Origin: Cinnamomum chago
Taxonomy: Eukaryota; Streptophyta; Magnoliopsida; Laurales; Lauraceae
Direction: 5' to 3'
Length of the DNA stretch: 64,000 bases
NCBI GenBank assembly: GCA_038049695.1
Contig: CP142452.1
Span: 48,938,501-49,002,500 of the forward strand
Each line of letters opens with the position of its first letter. Position 1 is the stretch's first letter. Below the pieces are notes generated by a model, which saw only the letters and a list, made by a program, of their open reading frames with translations, was not told the origin of the DNA and made no database searches. Positions 12,501-22,014 of this stretch are shown one piece after another. The translations under genes were made by a program, and so were the position numbers.

Positions 12501-13500
12501 GATCTCCGAATCCATATTCACCTTGAACCTTGACTTTAATCAACATCATAGGACCATCACAGAACCAATAACAGCCCATAAATTAAAGATTTAATTAACT
12601 TAAACCCAACCGGAACCCCGAACCGAAGCCGAACGGGCGAACAACATCAAAGCACCACTTGGGCGCCCATACAGGTGCGCCCAAGTTTACAACAACACCT
12701 AGGCGCACTCACAGGTGCGCCCAGGTTCGCTGTCTAGCCCAAAGTAGTAAACCTCGGTTATATTTCGAATTCCGGACTTAAATCATTAAGATAAAATCAA
12801 TCCAGAACCTAAAACAATATTAAAACAAAAGCTTACGCTTATAGAAACTCCCCGAATTCCAAAATCAATAGCAATTCCATCGTCACCAGCCCAAGCACAC
12901 AGAACCTGACACTTAGGCGCAACCATAAGTGCGCCCAAGTTGCCTGAGTAACATAGGCGCAACTATAAGTGCGCCCAAGTTCTCCGTCAGTCCTACTTCA
13001 CCGATTCCGATATCTTTCCGTCGTTTGAAACAAAACCTGAAATTCCAAAACCTTAAACACCTAAAACAGAACCTCAACATATTTAAAAACACATTAATCA
13101 GAACCTTAAAGCATCTCTAAATTATTCTTAACCAACTTTTAATTTAAAACAAACCAACCCAATTAAAACCATAACCAAATTGTTTAGGCATAGAAATCGC
13201 CAAGCTTAGGCTATTTGCACCCTAGGATTATATCAGATTCATCCATTAGATAGATTAGAGCATTAAGCTTCGTCCCACCACTTTTCTCGTTCGGTCAGGG
13301 GATCGGGAAAGCCGATGTGGGCGGTCTAGGACCTTAGGATAGGGTTAATCCGATGATCAGTAATAAAGCATTAATCACGTAAATCCAAGTAAAATCCCCT
13401 AGTTAGGCCCTTCTAGCCCTAATATCAAAAATCCATAAAAACTATAAAACCTACAAAATAACCCCAAAAAGATTTTTCCTTTATTCTTCCTCCACCTCAG

Positions 13501-13861
13501 GTGCCAAATATTTAATTGAACTTAATGATAAAAGGGAACAAAGAACTGACTTCTAAAATTGAATAAATGAGAATAATTAGATGAGATGAGTGATTTCACA
13601 CACTTTGCATATTTTTATTTCGGCCCATCGGCCACCCTCAAACAATCACGGCCCATCGGCCACCTTCAATCAATTACAGCCCATCGGCTTTTCACTTTAT
13701 CACTCGTGTATCGCACACGAAAAACACAGAAACCACAAGTCAAAGTCTCATTTGCATCATCATTTTGATTTGAAAAAGTCAGCCTTTAAACCCTATTTTG
13801 CCAAGGGATTAAAAGGGGGTACCCGGGAACGGGGCCGATCCTCTTCTTAAATATTTGGCAC
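13501..13861. repeat. 15-bp perfect inverted repeat near the 3' end of LTR T
   Basis: GTGCCAAATATTTAA (13501-13515) is repeated in perfect inverted form as TTAAATATTTGGCAC (13847-13861), enclosing 331 bp. The enclosed segment has three GGCCCATCGGC-type repeats (about 13622-13690). Confidence 0.85.
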
Positions 13862-15633
13862 TTCCCCCTTTCATTTTCTTTATTTTAATTATTTCATTTC
13901 ACTTGGATACACCATGATTATGCTATGTGAGGATTAACCTTATTTAGACTTGTACTCATAACCCTGAATTGACCCAATATTAAAGAGACCCAAAGAGACC
14001 CAAATAAATGTGACAGGAAAACCGTCGTGTGTTGCCGGCAGCACATTAGACGAGAGAAGAACCCACCCACTTATTTTCTCCCATTTTTCTTTGGCTTTTG
14101 TCGAAGAACGGTGTTACGGCCGTTACCGTAGCTGGCGATCGTGATCCATCGATTTTGAGGGTAGTCGGAATCCTCATTTTCGATGTAAAAATTTAAATAG
14201 CACATATAGATGAATGGCGATTCCCCTCCCCTGGGGGGATCAAAATTCACATCCGACAGTATGCTCATGATGTGTGTGTCTGATAACTTCAATCAAGTTA
14301 AAAACAAAGCTCAATTAATATATGCTTAAAGCATTTCAAAGTTTAAGGCACATAAAAGATTTGGTTGAAGTTTAATGCAAATCACATGTATAATATCAAC
14401 TTGTTAATGATATGAAAATCAAAGACTCACAAGTTGTATGAAAATGACTAACTTGAAACATGTGATGCATAGGGATGTCAATCAAATTAACAATGTAGCT
14501 CACTATGTGTATGCTGTAAGCATAAAACACAAAAATAGATTTGATTGAAATTAGGGGACAAATCATATGTACATATAAATTCAACTTGACAAAGATATAC
14601 CTATCAAAACAAGGCAAGTTGTGAAACTTTAAAACAAAAATACATATGATTTGTGAAGTTGTTGAATCCAAAACATAAGATAGATTTGAAAGAGATTTTC
14701 TTATGATGAAAAACAACAACCATATATTCAACCAAGTATACGAATCATGTTACATATAATTTCAAAGATGTTTTCATTAACATGATTTACTTAGATATAC
14801 CAATTTAAGTACTACTTGAATTGAATCATGGTGATGCATCCAAAACAATAAATCACTTTAAAACATATTCATGTTAAGGACAAATCATAGTTTATCATGC
14901 TAGAAAAGATTTACCAATAATTAAAGCAAAGCATGAAAACATATGATTAAGAAAAGTAAAGCTTACTTAGTGATTTAACTCAATGGAACCAAGCTTTAGC
15001 TTTCCTAATGACCCCTTTCATCCCTTAGCCTATTCCCCTTTGATTTACCTCAAAACCTCTGAAGGATGGCCTGAAAATCCCTCACTTTGGCAAAGGAATG
15101 AACTTCATTTTATACTCAAAAAATGCCCAACGGCTAGTCCCCGGTCAACCTGGTACAAGGTCGGGTTGACTGGGTACACAGAACGGCTATAAAAATGGCC
15201 GTTTGAAAAACTGCTTTTAGCAGGGGCAAGAGACCGCCGGTAAAAGTGGTTTTGGCCGCCGGTATAAGTCCTGTTTTCCCAAAAATGTGTTTTTTTAAAG
15301 TAATTTTGGTTGAGAATTTTTGGGTTATTAAATCAAGCTTGAAAACATGTTTTAAATCATTCTAAGGGTTTTAAAACATGAGAAATAAAAAGCCAAAAAT
15401 GATTCGAAACTTTAAAACCAATGGCTTGCTTGATTAAAAAAAATCTTTTCAAAACTAATTTCATCCAAGTTTAAAAACAAAACATGCACAAAACAATATT
15501 TCTACAAGTCTTAAAAACAATGCATGTGTAAATCAAGATTTCAAGATTTTCTAAATCAGTGCAAGTGTGAAAATTCAAATGATGCTAAAGTGTTATTGCA
15601 TCCATCAAATTGCAATACACAAAATCCCTAACA

Positions 15634-15994
15634 AACATGACAGTCCTCAAATACCTCACAAAGTTTGAGAGATTGTCTAGATATGCTCCAGAACTAGTGG
15701 ACACGGTGGATAAGAAGATTGCTAGGTTCCTAGAGGGACTTAATCCTTTCATTGAGAGGGATGCTACCGAAGTAGTACCACCGGCCACTTTCGAAGAAGC
15801 CGTCAAGAGGGCCTATAAGTTTGAGAACTTCCATAACAAGATCCTCAGAGTTCAGGGAAAGGGTCCAGCTAACCAACAGAACCACCAGCACTAGAGAAAT
15901 CAGCAGAACAAGAGGCAGAGGCCAGAGCAGAATGCACAGAATCCATTGGTTTGTACCCACTGTGGGAAGAACCATGAGAGTGCACAGTGCCGTA
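15634..15994 (+). pseudogene. Ty3/gypsy A gag fragment
   Basis: About 360 bp of gag, closely matching 125-480 of the left copy, from the capsid end to the first zinc knuckle. It continues through GGA where the left copy has a stop, but has its own TAG near 15892. Its left edge is the C 5' LTR ending at 15633 and its right edge is the C LTR starting at 15995, so it is an island between two C insertions. The five bases CCGTA (15990-15994) may be the target duplication of the right-hand C element; its partner is not in the window. Confidence 0.85.
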
Positions 15995-16289
15995 TGAAAG
16001 TCCTGGGACCCTAACCCTAGAGGGGGGGGGGTGAATAGGGTGAGCTACAATTATGACCAATTTTAACCAATTTTAATTTCTTTAAAGAAAACTAGTCACA
16101 AGTGATGATTTACCAAACAAGATGCGGAAGCTAACAAATGAAATCACCATAAGCATACACCATAACACAAAGGTTTATAGTGGTTCGGCCTCAATGCCTA
16201 CATTCACTACCTGCTTGTGATCCAATCACCCCACCGGATTTCTGCTAACTATACTTTTTAATAGGCTAAGCAATAACCTTTACAAAGTT

Positions 16290-19200
16290 TGTCGCGACCC
16301 CGGACCGGGAATCCCCAATCCGGGATCGGGACCAATAGTGTGTGATGATTATTCAAGAGGATTACCCACATCCTCAAAATAATCTTATTTAATTTCCCAC
16401 AGGTGTCCGCGGTGAGGATATCAAAACCTTGCATGGATATTTCTTTTTAATGCGGAAGCGTGTAGCAAATCAAATAGTTAGACTATCTCTAGTCATGCAA
16501 GCATTTACATCAATATCAAACTGTATCAGAAAGAGCAATGATATATAGCAATGTTTCCCAAAAGTTGTTAAAGTTAGACAAGTTATCATTTAGTTACAAT
16601 CCCCAAAATTAGAGGCCAACAAAGGCCAATATTACAAAATAATAACCCAAAGAATAGTTAACAAATCCTTCCCAAAATGTTACGCCTCTTGGCAACCCGA
16701 TGTCTACATGACATCGTCAGCACGCCACTCAACTAGAGGCTGCAGCTCATCTACCGCCTCCTCCGGCTCCTCCTCAAGGAAACCGGCAACGGGACCTGAG
16801 TACCAAAGCAAAGGATCAGACACGACGGTCTGGCAAGAGAATGACAAGATACAACAACAATAATATAGAGGAAAACTCTTGAAAAGCATATAAATCTGTT
16901 TAAGCAAGAACTCTCATAAAGCAGGTAAATCATTTGCTATAAAACAAGTAAACAAGATAAAACATATGAGGTAACCAAGGAATCGGGAATAACAAGGTGG
17001 CAATCACATAAAGCTAAGTCCTCTGTCACTAAAGTGACAACAGTATCACGGGACGTTGATCTCAGTCACACAAGGTGAGGAGAAACAACGTATACATATA
17101 TACAATATAACTATACGGGAACGGGACCACGGTAGCGAACCGGGTATCGGGACGGGGCCACGGTGGTAAACCGGGCATCGGGATCCAAACTGCAGCTGGC
17201 GGGACGGGAGAGGGATTTCCAAGTCAGTGGATCAGACTGACATGGTATCCAAGCTTAGTGATGCCGACTCATAGGATAAAACCAATCGAGACATATGCAA
17301 GTAAATCAAGTACAGTAGATAAACGGGTAAAACGGGGTGCTCAAGGGCACACTATCATTTCATGTCGGGCAATGCATTTCGGGACAATTAACTGTTACTA
17401 ATGTAACTCCAATGCTTTCGGGAAAACAAGTCATGTAATACAAGTCTTGGAAACGAGGTGAAATAACGAGTTATAACACATTTCGGGTAAAATACTAATT
17501 TCAAAATCTATTTAAGTGAATAGGGGTCCCGTATGTCTATTGTAGTCCTTACTTGGTACTCCGTGAGTTTGAAGACATTCCGGGCTCCTTATTCACTTTT
17601 ATGATTTTTCAAAGTTTCGGATGACATCTTTGTGATATGGTTTCTTTCTCGGATGGCATCAACAATGCCTAGTGAATCCCTTTCGATTGACAAAGCTCAA
17701 CGCTCGAACGAACCGGAGAGTTCGTTCGAGCGGGGAGCTTTTCGAAATCTGGGAAATTTCGGTTACCTGGCGGTTAGCTGGCGGTTAGCCGCCGATGCAT
17801 TCGGCGGTTAGCCGCTGGGTAACCGTGGAGCTGACCGAATTTCAGGTGAGAATTCTGATGCTCTCGGGAAAAGGAACCGTGATTGTGCGGTTGGCTGGCG
17901 GTTAGCCGCCGATGGGTTCGGCGGTTAGCCGCTGGCTAACCGTGAGGCTGACCGCGTTTTCAGGTGGAAAATGATGCTCTCTGGAAAAGTCACCGCGGTG
18001 CGCGGTTAGCTGGCGGTTAGCCGCCGATGCATTCGGCGGTTAGCCGCTGGCTAACCGTGAGCTGACCGCCAGTTACGAAAATGCTCACTGAGTTCAGTTT
18101 TGAGTCATTTTCCTCCTCAAAACCATCTTCCTCACATCCACAAGGTCCTTACAATAACATTGGGCTAATAGTTCCTCCAATGCATCTCTTTATACTTCTC
18201 CAAATCCTCATTAAGAGTTCTCTCTATCACCTCTTCCATGCCAAATCCAATGCAAGAATAGGAAGGAAAACAAACCATTCCACAAACATTCATCTAAGCT
18301 ATCACAAGGACAATAAATGCTTTACCAACATGCTTATAAAACAATGAATGAGGCTATTAAGATATCTTATGAGCATTTATTCCAAAACAAAATACATTAA
18401 TGATAATATGGAAAATCCATAAATACTAAGCCAAACCATTTCAACTTAAAAACATTCAAGCATTCACTTGCCTCAAGTCTTCAATTAATGATATTAAGCT
18501 CTATCAAGTCCTCCAAGAAAATGGTCCAAGCTACAATGCAAAATCCCCAAATAAAGCCCTAACATGGGTCAAACAATATAATGACTAGGAAACCTTTCAA
18601 AAATGGAAATGTAGCTTAACAAGAACTAGAGGAACACTAATCTAGGAGATGGGGAGAATCACTTACTTGGATGGTCTTCAAATGAAGAGGACTAGTTCAA
18701 AGAAGATCTCTAGATTGATGGGTTCCTCCAAAAACGGTATCAATGGAATGCTTGCAAGATGAGGAAGGAGAAGATGACCTTCATTGCTTGGTTGGTGGAC
18801 TATTGGTGAGGCTTGGAGATGAAGAAGCAAGGAGAAGAAGAAAACCACAAGAACCCTAGGTTCAGTTGTGCTGGAGCAATGGAGAGTGAATGAGAAAGAA
18901 GAGGTGGGTTCTCTTTTGTTAACAATGAGGAGCTTGGGTCCCACAACTTAAGAAGCTAAATGGACTGAAATCATCTAATTCGGGACCTCGGATGAATTCG
19001 ACGAAGAAGGAAGAAATGTTCGTCGAAATATCTACTTTCCAAAAAGTCTATGTTTCGCGGGTTTCGGGAATAATGAGTTTTGGTACAGATTTGGTGTGTA
19101 AAGACTATTTTGCCCTCGAGGCCAAGAATTCGGGTTTCGTGATCTCAAACGAGAACGGGATCAACATGAAAGTTGTTGGAATCCACAAGATGAATGCAAC

Positions 19201-19428
19201 GGGCCAAAAACACAATTCACAACAAATCGGGAAATTTCTCGAGAAAATACCAAGCCGAAAAGGGAACCCCCAAAGGGCCCCACAAGAAATCCAAAACACA
19301 CAAAGTAGCCCAAAACTAAAATCAAGGTTAAATCTAAACCCAACTTAACCAAGAATCACTAATCAAGCTTAGCACTAACACGCAACTTAATTAGCACTAA
19401 TCGGGATCACTCGGGTCGGGGTCTTACA
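16290..19428 (-). mobile_element. solo gypsy A LTR (3139 bp)
   Basis: On the - strand the LTR starts TGTAAGACCCCGACC (at 19428) and ends GGGTCGCGACA (at 16290). The 5-bp duplication AAGTT is perfect at 16285-16289 and 19429-19433. There is one LTR and no interior, so it is a solo LTR. It sits inside the 34-bp tandem array of a C LTR. It is the best full-length reference for family A LTRs in this window and contains the 116-bp GGCGGTTAGCC repeat. Confidence 0.93.
17697..18070. repeat. palindromic cassette and ~116-bp tandem repeat in A LTR
   Basis: A near-palindrome CGCTCGAACGAACCGGAGAG with its inverse arm TTCGTTCGAGCG lies at about 17700-17735. It is followed by three units, ~116 bp apart (17781, 17898, 18013), each holding GCGGTTAGCCGCCGATG and its inverse CGGCGGTTAGCCGC. 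Each unit could fold as a cruciform or hairpin. Confidence 0.88.
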
Positions 19429-20713
19429 AAGTTGTTTTTCTAGGCTAAACAACAACCTCTACAAGATGCTTTTTCCAAGGCTAAGCAATAACCTTTACAA
19501 TGTGCTTTTCTTAGGCTTAGCAATAACCTTTACAAATGAAGGATTTCTCTAAGAAGGTGTCTATACAAAACACTCTAAGAGATACAATTTAAGTTCAAGA
19601 AAAATGCCTCTTAAATAGGTTGATGTGAAAGTGAAAATTAATGTACAAACATACATAACAATTTGCTAAAGTGTGTGAACAAAGTGTATGAATGTTTTAC
19701 TTCAATCAAATTCTAAAATTAAGCTCTTCAAAGAATGCTTAATGCATTTTAAAATCTAAGCTCAGAAAATGATGATTGAAGTAGAAGGTTAATCACATGA
19801 AAAGATCAAACAACTTAGAATGACATGCTTGACAAGTTATATGAAGTTTAAAGATTAAAACACATGTGATTGAGACATGAGTGTTTACAAATCAATCTAA
19901 TATGCTAAAATGATTTCATGTTGGCAAAACACATCAGTCAAAGCTAGAAATCATGCTAAAGTGAAGTTACAAAGATTTGAGCAAGCATGGATTTCAATTG
20001 GAATGGAAACCAAATCTTAACTTGGAAGATATACCTTTGTTTCAAGCATTTTGGATTTCCATTGACCCTCTAGCCTTCTCAGCTCATTCCCCTTTCTTAG
20101 GCTTCAAAATTGTTCCAAAAGATCACCCAACCAGCCTCTCAAAAGTAAGGAATGGAATGGACTTTTAAGCAAAAAACAATCCAACGGCTAGTTGGCCCGG
20201 TCGACCCCATGACCCCCGGGTCGACCTGGCCCAACGGTCATATTGGCCCAACGGCTAGTTATCCAGTCGACCTGGGCCTGACTTGGTCAACCGGGTACAC
20301 TGGCTGTTTTCCCAGCAGTCAATTGGGCCGGTCGACCGGGTACAGGGGTCGGTCGACCAACCAAACTGGCCTGGGAAGAGTTCCTGAAGGATTTTCAAAA
20401 TTCCGAAGATGACACTTAGAACTCAAGGCCAGTGTGATTAAGCATAATAAAATGATTCTAAAAATGGAGAATGTATGCAAATCACAAACCTAAATTCTTA
20501 ATTTGATTTTCCAAAATAATGCATGAAGAATTAGGTTTTCAAAAGAGTATTTGGATTCTAAAAACATGCATGAATAAATCATTTGAAAAACATATGTAAA
20601 TGCAAGTTAGAATCTCAGATTCCAAAGTCAAAACTAAGAGCATGAGTGTGTGATCATTTGACAGTGAAGGTGAATGTGCATCCATCAAAATTGCAACAAA
20701 CAAGAACCTAACA

Positions 20714-21420
20714 ATCTCCCCCTTTGCAATTTGATGGCAACTACTATGATCACAACACTTCTAGGACTTTGGATCTTCTTAACTGCTCTGATCTAGAAAT
20801 CTCTTGAATGTAGCTTCGACGTATGACCGAATTGTCGAGAGCTTTTAACTTAATCTTTCCAAGATGATTTCTCCCCCTTTGTTAGAGCTCTCCCTTGCTC
20901 TTCGCATCCAAGCAATCTTCCCTTTAGTTCTTGAAGTAGATCTCCCCCTTAGTTGGATCTGTTCTTTTCTCCCCCTTTGTTAGATCTTCCTTCTGTCTGA
21001 TCTTTAGATCTTCTAATCTTCGCTCCCTCTTTGACATTAGATAGATATGTTCTTTTTCTCCCCCTTTGACATCGAATTGTAAAGGAACCTGTATACATGA
21101 GAAAACAAATACCTTTCAGTAGCACATGTTACCAAATGAGAATGCAAATGTAATGCAGAACAGGTTATCATCTATATAGATTTGTCTAAGCCTTGTTTGA
21201 ATGAAGCTAAGATAACAAATATAAATTGATTTAACACTTTAAAGCTTCAAAACAACATAAACATCCATCAAGAGATGGTAAAATGGTTTGACCACCTAGG
21301 CACTAAAAGGGGCTTCCTATTAAAAATCTCCTTTACCAAGAGCATACAAAATGGTTTCATGCCTCTTTTGAGTTAATTGAACCATTCAAAAACAAAAACA
21401 AAAAAAAGCCTCATGAATTT
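20714..21420 (-). mobile_element. C-family interior, 3' part
   Basis: It starts at the polypurine tract complement (20714-20724) and has several CTCCCCCTTTG runs shared with 5690 and, reversed, with 41350-41758. It has no coding frame. Homology to the C interior fades between about 21170 and 21420, so the right edge is approximate. Confidence 0.6.
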
Positions 21421-22014
21421 CCAAAAATCCAAACCATTCAACCTCATGAACCAAATTAAGCCAAAATCTTGAAATTGACATTCCACAAAAAACCAAACTC
21501 TGGTCCCCTGACTTGCCACATACAGCTTGTTAGGTCACAAGGCCGAAACCAAAAAATCAAATCCTGACCCCCTAGCTCGCCACATACAGCTTGTTAGGTC
21601 ACAAGGTCAAAACCAAATCTGACCCCCTAATTTGCCACATACAGCGTGTTGGGTCAAAAGGTCAAAATAAAAAATCAAACCCTGACCCCCTAACCTGCCA
21701 TATACAGCTTGTTAGGTCACAAGGTCAAAACCAAAAAACCCTCTTGACCGCCTAATGTGCCACATACAGCCCTTAGGTTCATAAGGTCAAAAGGAAAATC
21801 CAAAATCTAAAATCCAAAATCCAACTCCCTCATGTCATTTTCAAAACTTTGCCTTGAGATGGTACGTGATCCCTCTCACTACCATAAAATCCCCTTGGAA
21901 ACTCAAAAGGCTAATAAAAAAAAAACTCAAAGACTCTTGGTCAAATCAGAAGCTCTCCTTCAAGTTTCTCTTCAAGGCACATCGACTCCGAAAGCTACTC
22001 GTCGCTGTACCTCG
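21421..22014 (+). mobile_element. B-element interior near its 3' LTR, with ~63-bp tandem repeat
   Basis: This non-coding segment precedes the B polypurine tract once the inserted A2 LTR is set aside. It holds five units with GCCACATACAG at 21515, 21579, 21634, 21697 and 21759 (spacing 64, 55, 63, 62), each with CTTGTTAGGTCACAAGGTCAAAACC and CTGACCCCCTA. Tandem repeats between the coding region and the 3' LTR are known in Tat/Ogre-type elements. That supports the lineage guess but does not prove it. Confidence 0.6.

Larger units (their letters stand above)
9475..12985. repeat. dispersed ~30-bp palindrome array in LTR T
   Basis: About 20 copies of an imperfect palindrome of the form CTTGGGCGCA-N(4-8)-TGCGCCCAAG are scattered over 3.5 kb. 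Examples begin at about 9475, 9704, 9957, 9996, 10159, 10199, 10840, 11241, 12091, 12656, 12697, 12911 and 12953. Many come in pairs or short tandems with 40-41 bp spacing. The palindrome makes long spurious frames on both strands that read like LGAHxGAPK. Left arms vary (GGGCGC, GGGAGC, AGGAGC) more than right arms (GCGCCCAAG). Confidence 0.9.
8951..14258 (+). mobile_element. solo LTR T (5.3 kb, Tat/Ogre-like)
   Basis: This 5308-bp insertion starts TGTAGACACC and ends ATCCGACA. It is flanked by perfect 5-bp duplications GTATG (8946-8950 and 14259-14263), and the C LTR resumes on the right. The starting sequence does not recur inside, and there is no primer site, polypurine tract or pol frame, so it reads as one very long LTR left by recombination. 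A TATA box at 10318-10327 and the purine-rich leader after it indicate the + strand. Assignment to the Tat/Ogre lineage rests only on LTR length and start; that is inference. It holds large arrays of a 30-bp palindrome and an inverted repeat near its 3' end. Confidence 0.82.
8449..15633 (-). mobile_element. C-family 5' LTR, split by solo LTR T
   Basis: The LTR occupies 8449-8950 and 14264-15633 (about 1.87 kb without the insertion, against 1755 bp in the complete copy). On the + strand it begins TGAAAGACC and ends CCCTAACA, the complement of the TGTTAGG start seen at 36058. It includes degenerate copies of the 34-bp repeat near 8700-8815 and, near 15135-15180, degenerate GGTCAACC-type palindromes beside a CTATAAAAA box. 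The base after its right end enters gypsy gag, so this element was inserted into a gypsy gag gene. Confidence 0.85.
15995..20713 (-). mobile_element. C-family 3' LTR, split by a solo A LTR
   Basis: The LTR occupies 15995-16289 and 19434-20713. On the + strand it begins TGAAAGTCC and ends AACCTAACA, then ATCTCCCCCTTTGC, the complement of the polypurine tract, so it is the 3' LTR of a - strand element whose interior lies to the right. Near 20190-20360 it carries several GGTCGACC palindromes in the same position as the complete C copy. It has copies of the 34-bp AGGCTAAGCAATAACC repeat on both sides of the inserted A LTR. Confidence 0.85.

Noticed and set aside
8951..14258. T as a complete non-autonomous element with short LTRs
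   Set aside because: The TGTAGACACC start does not recur inside, and no primer site or polypurine tract is visible.
18678..18944. - strand 88-codon frame in the solo A LTR
   Set aside because: It is not kept in the other A LTRs (44160-44430, 62000-62290) and lies in the LTR leader region.
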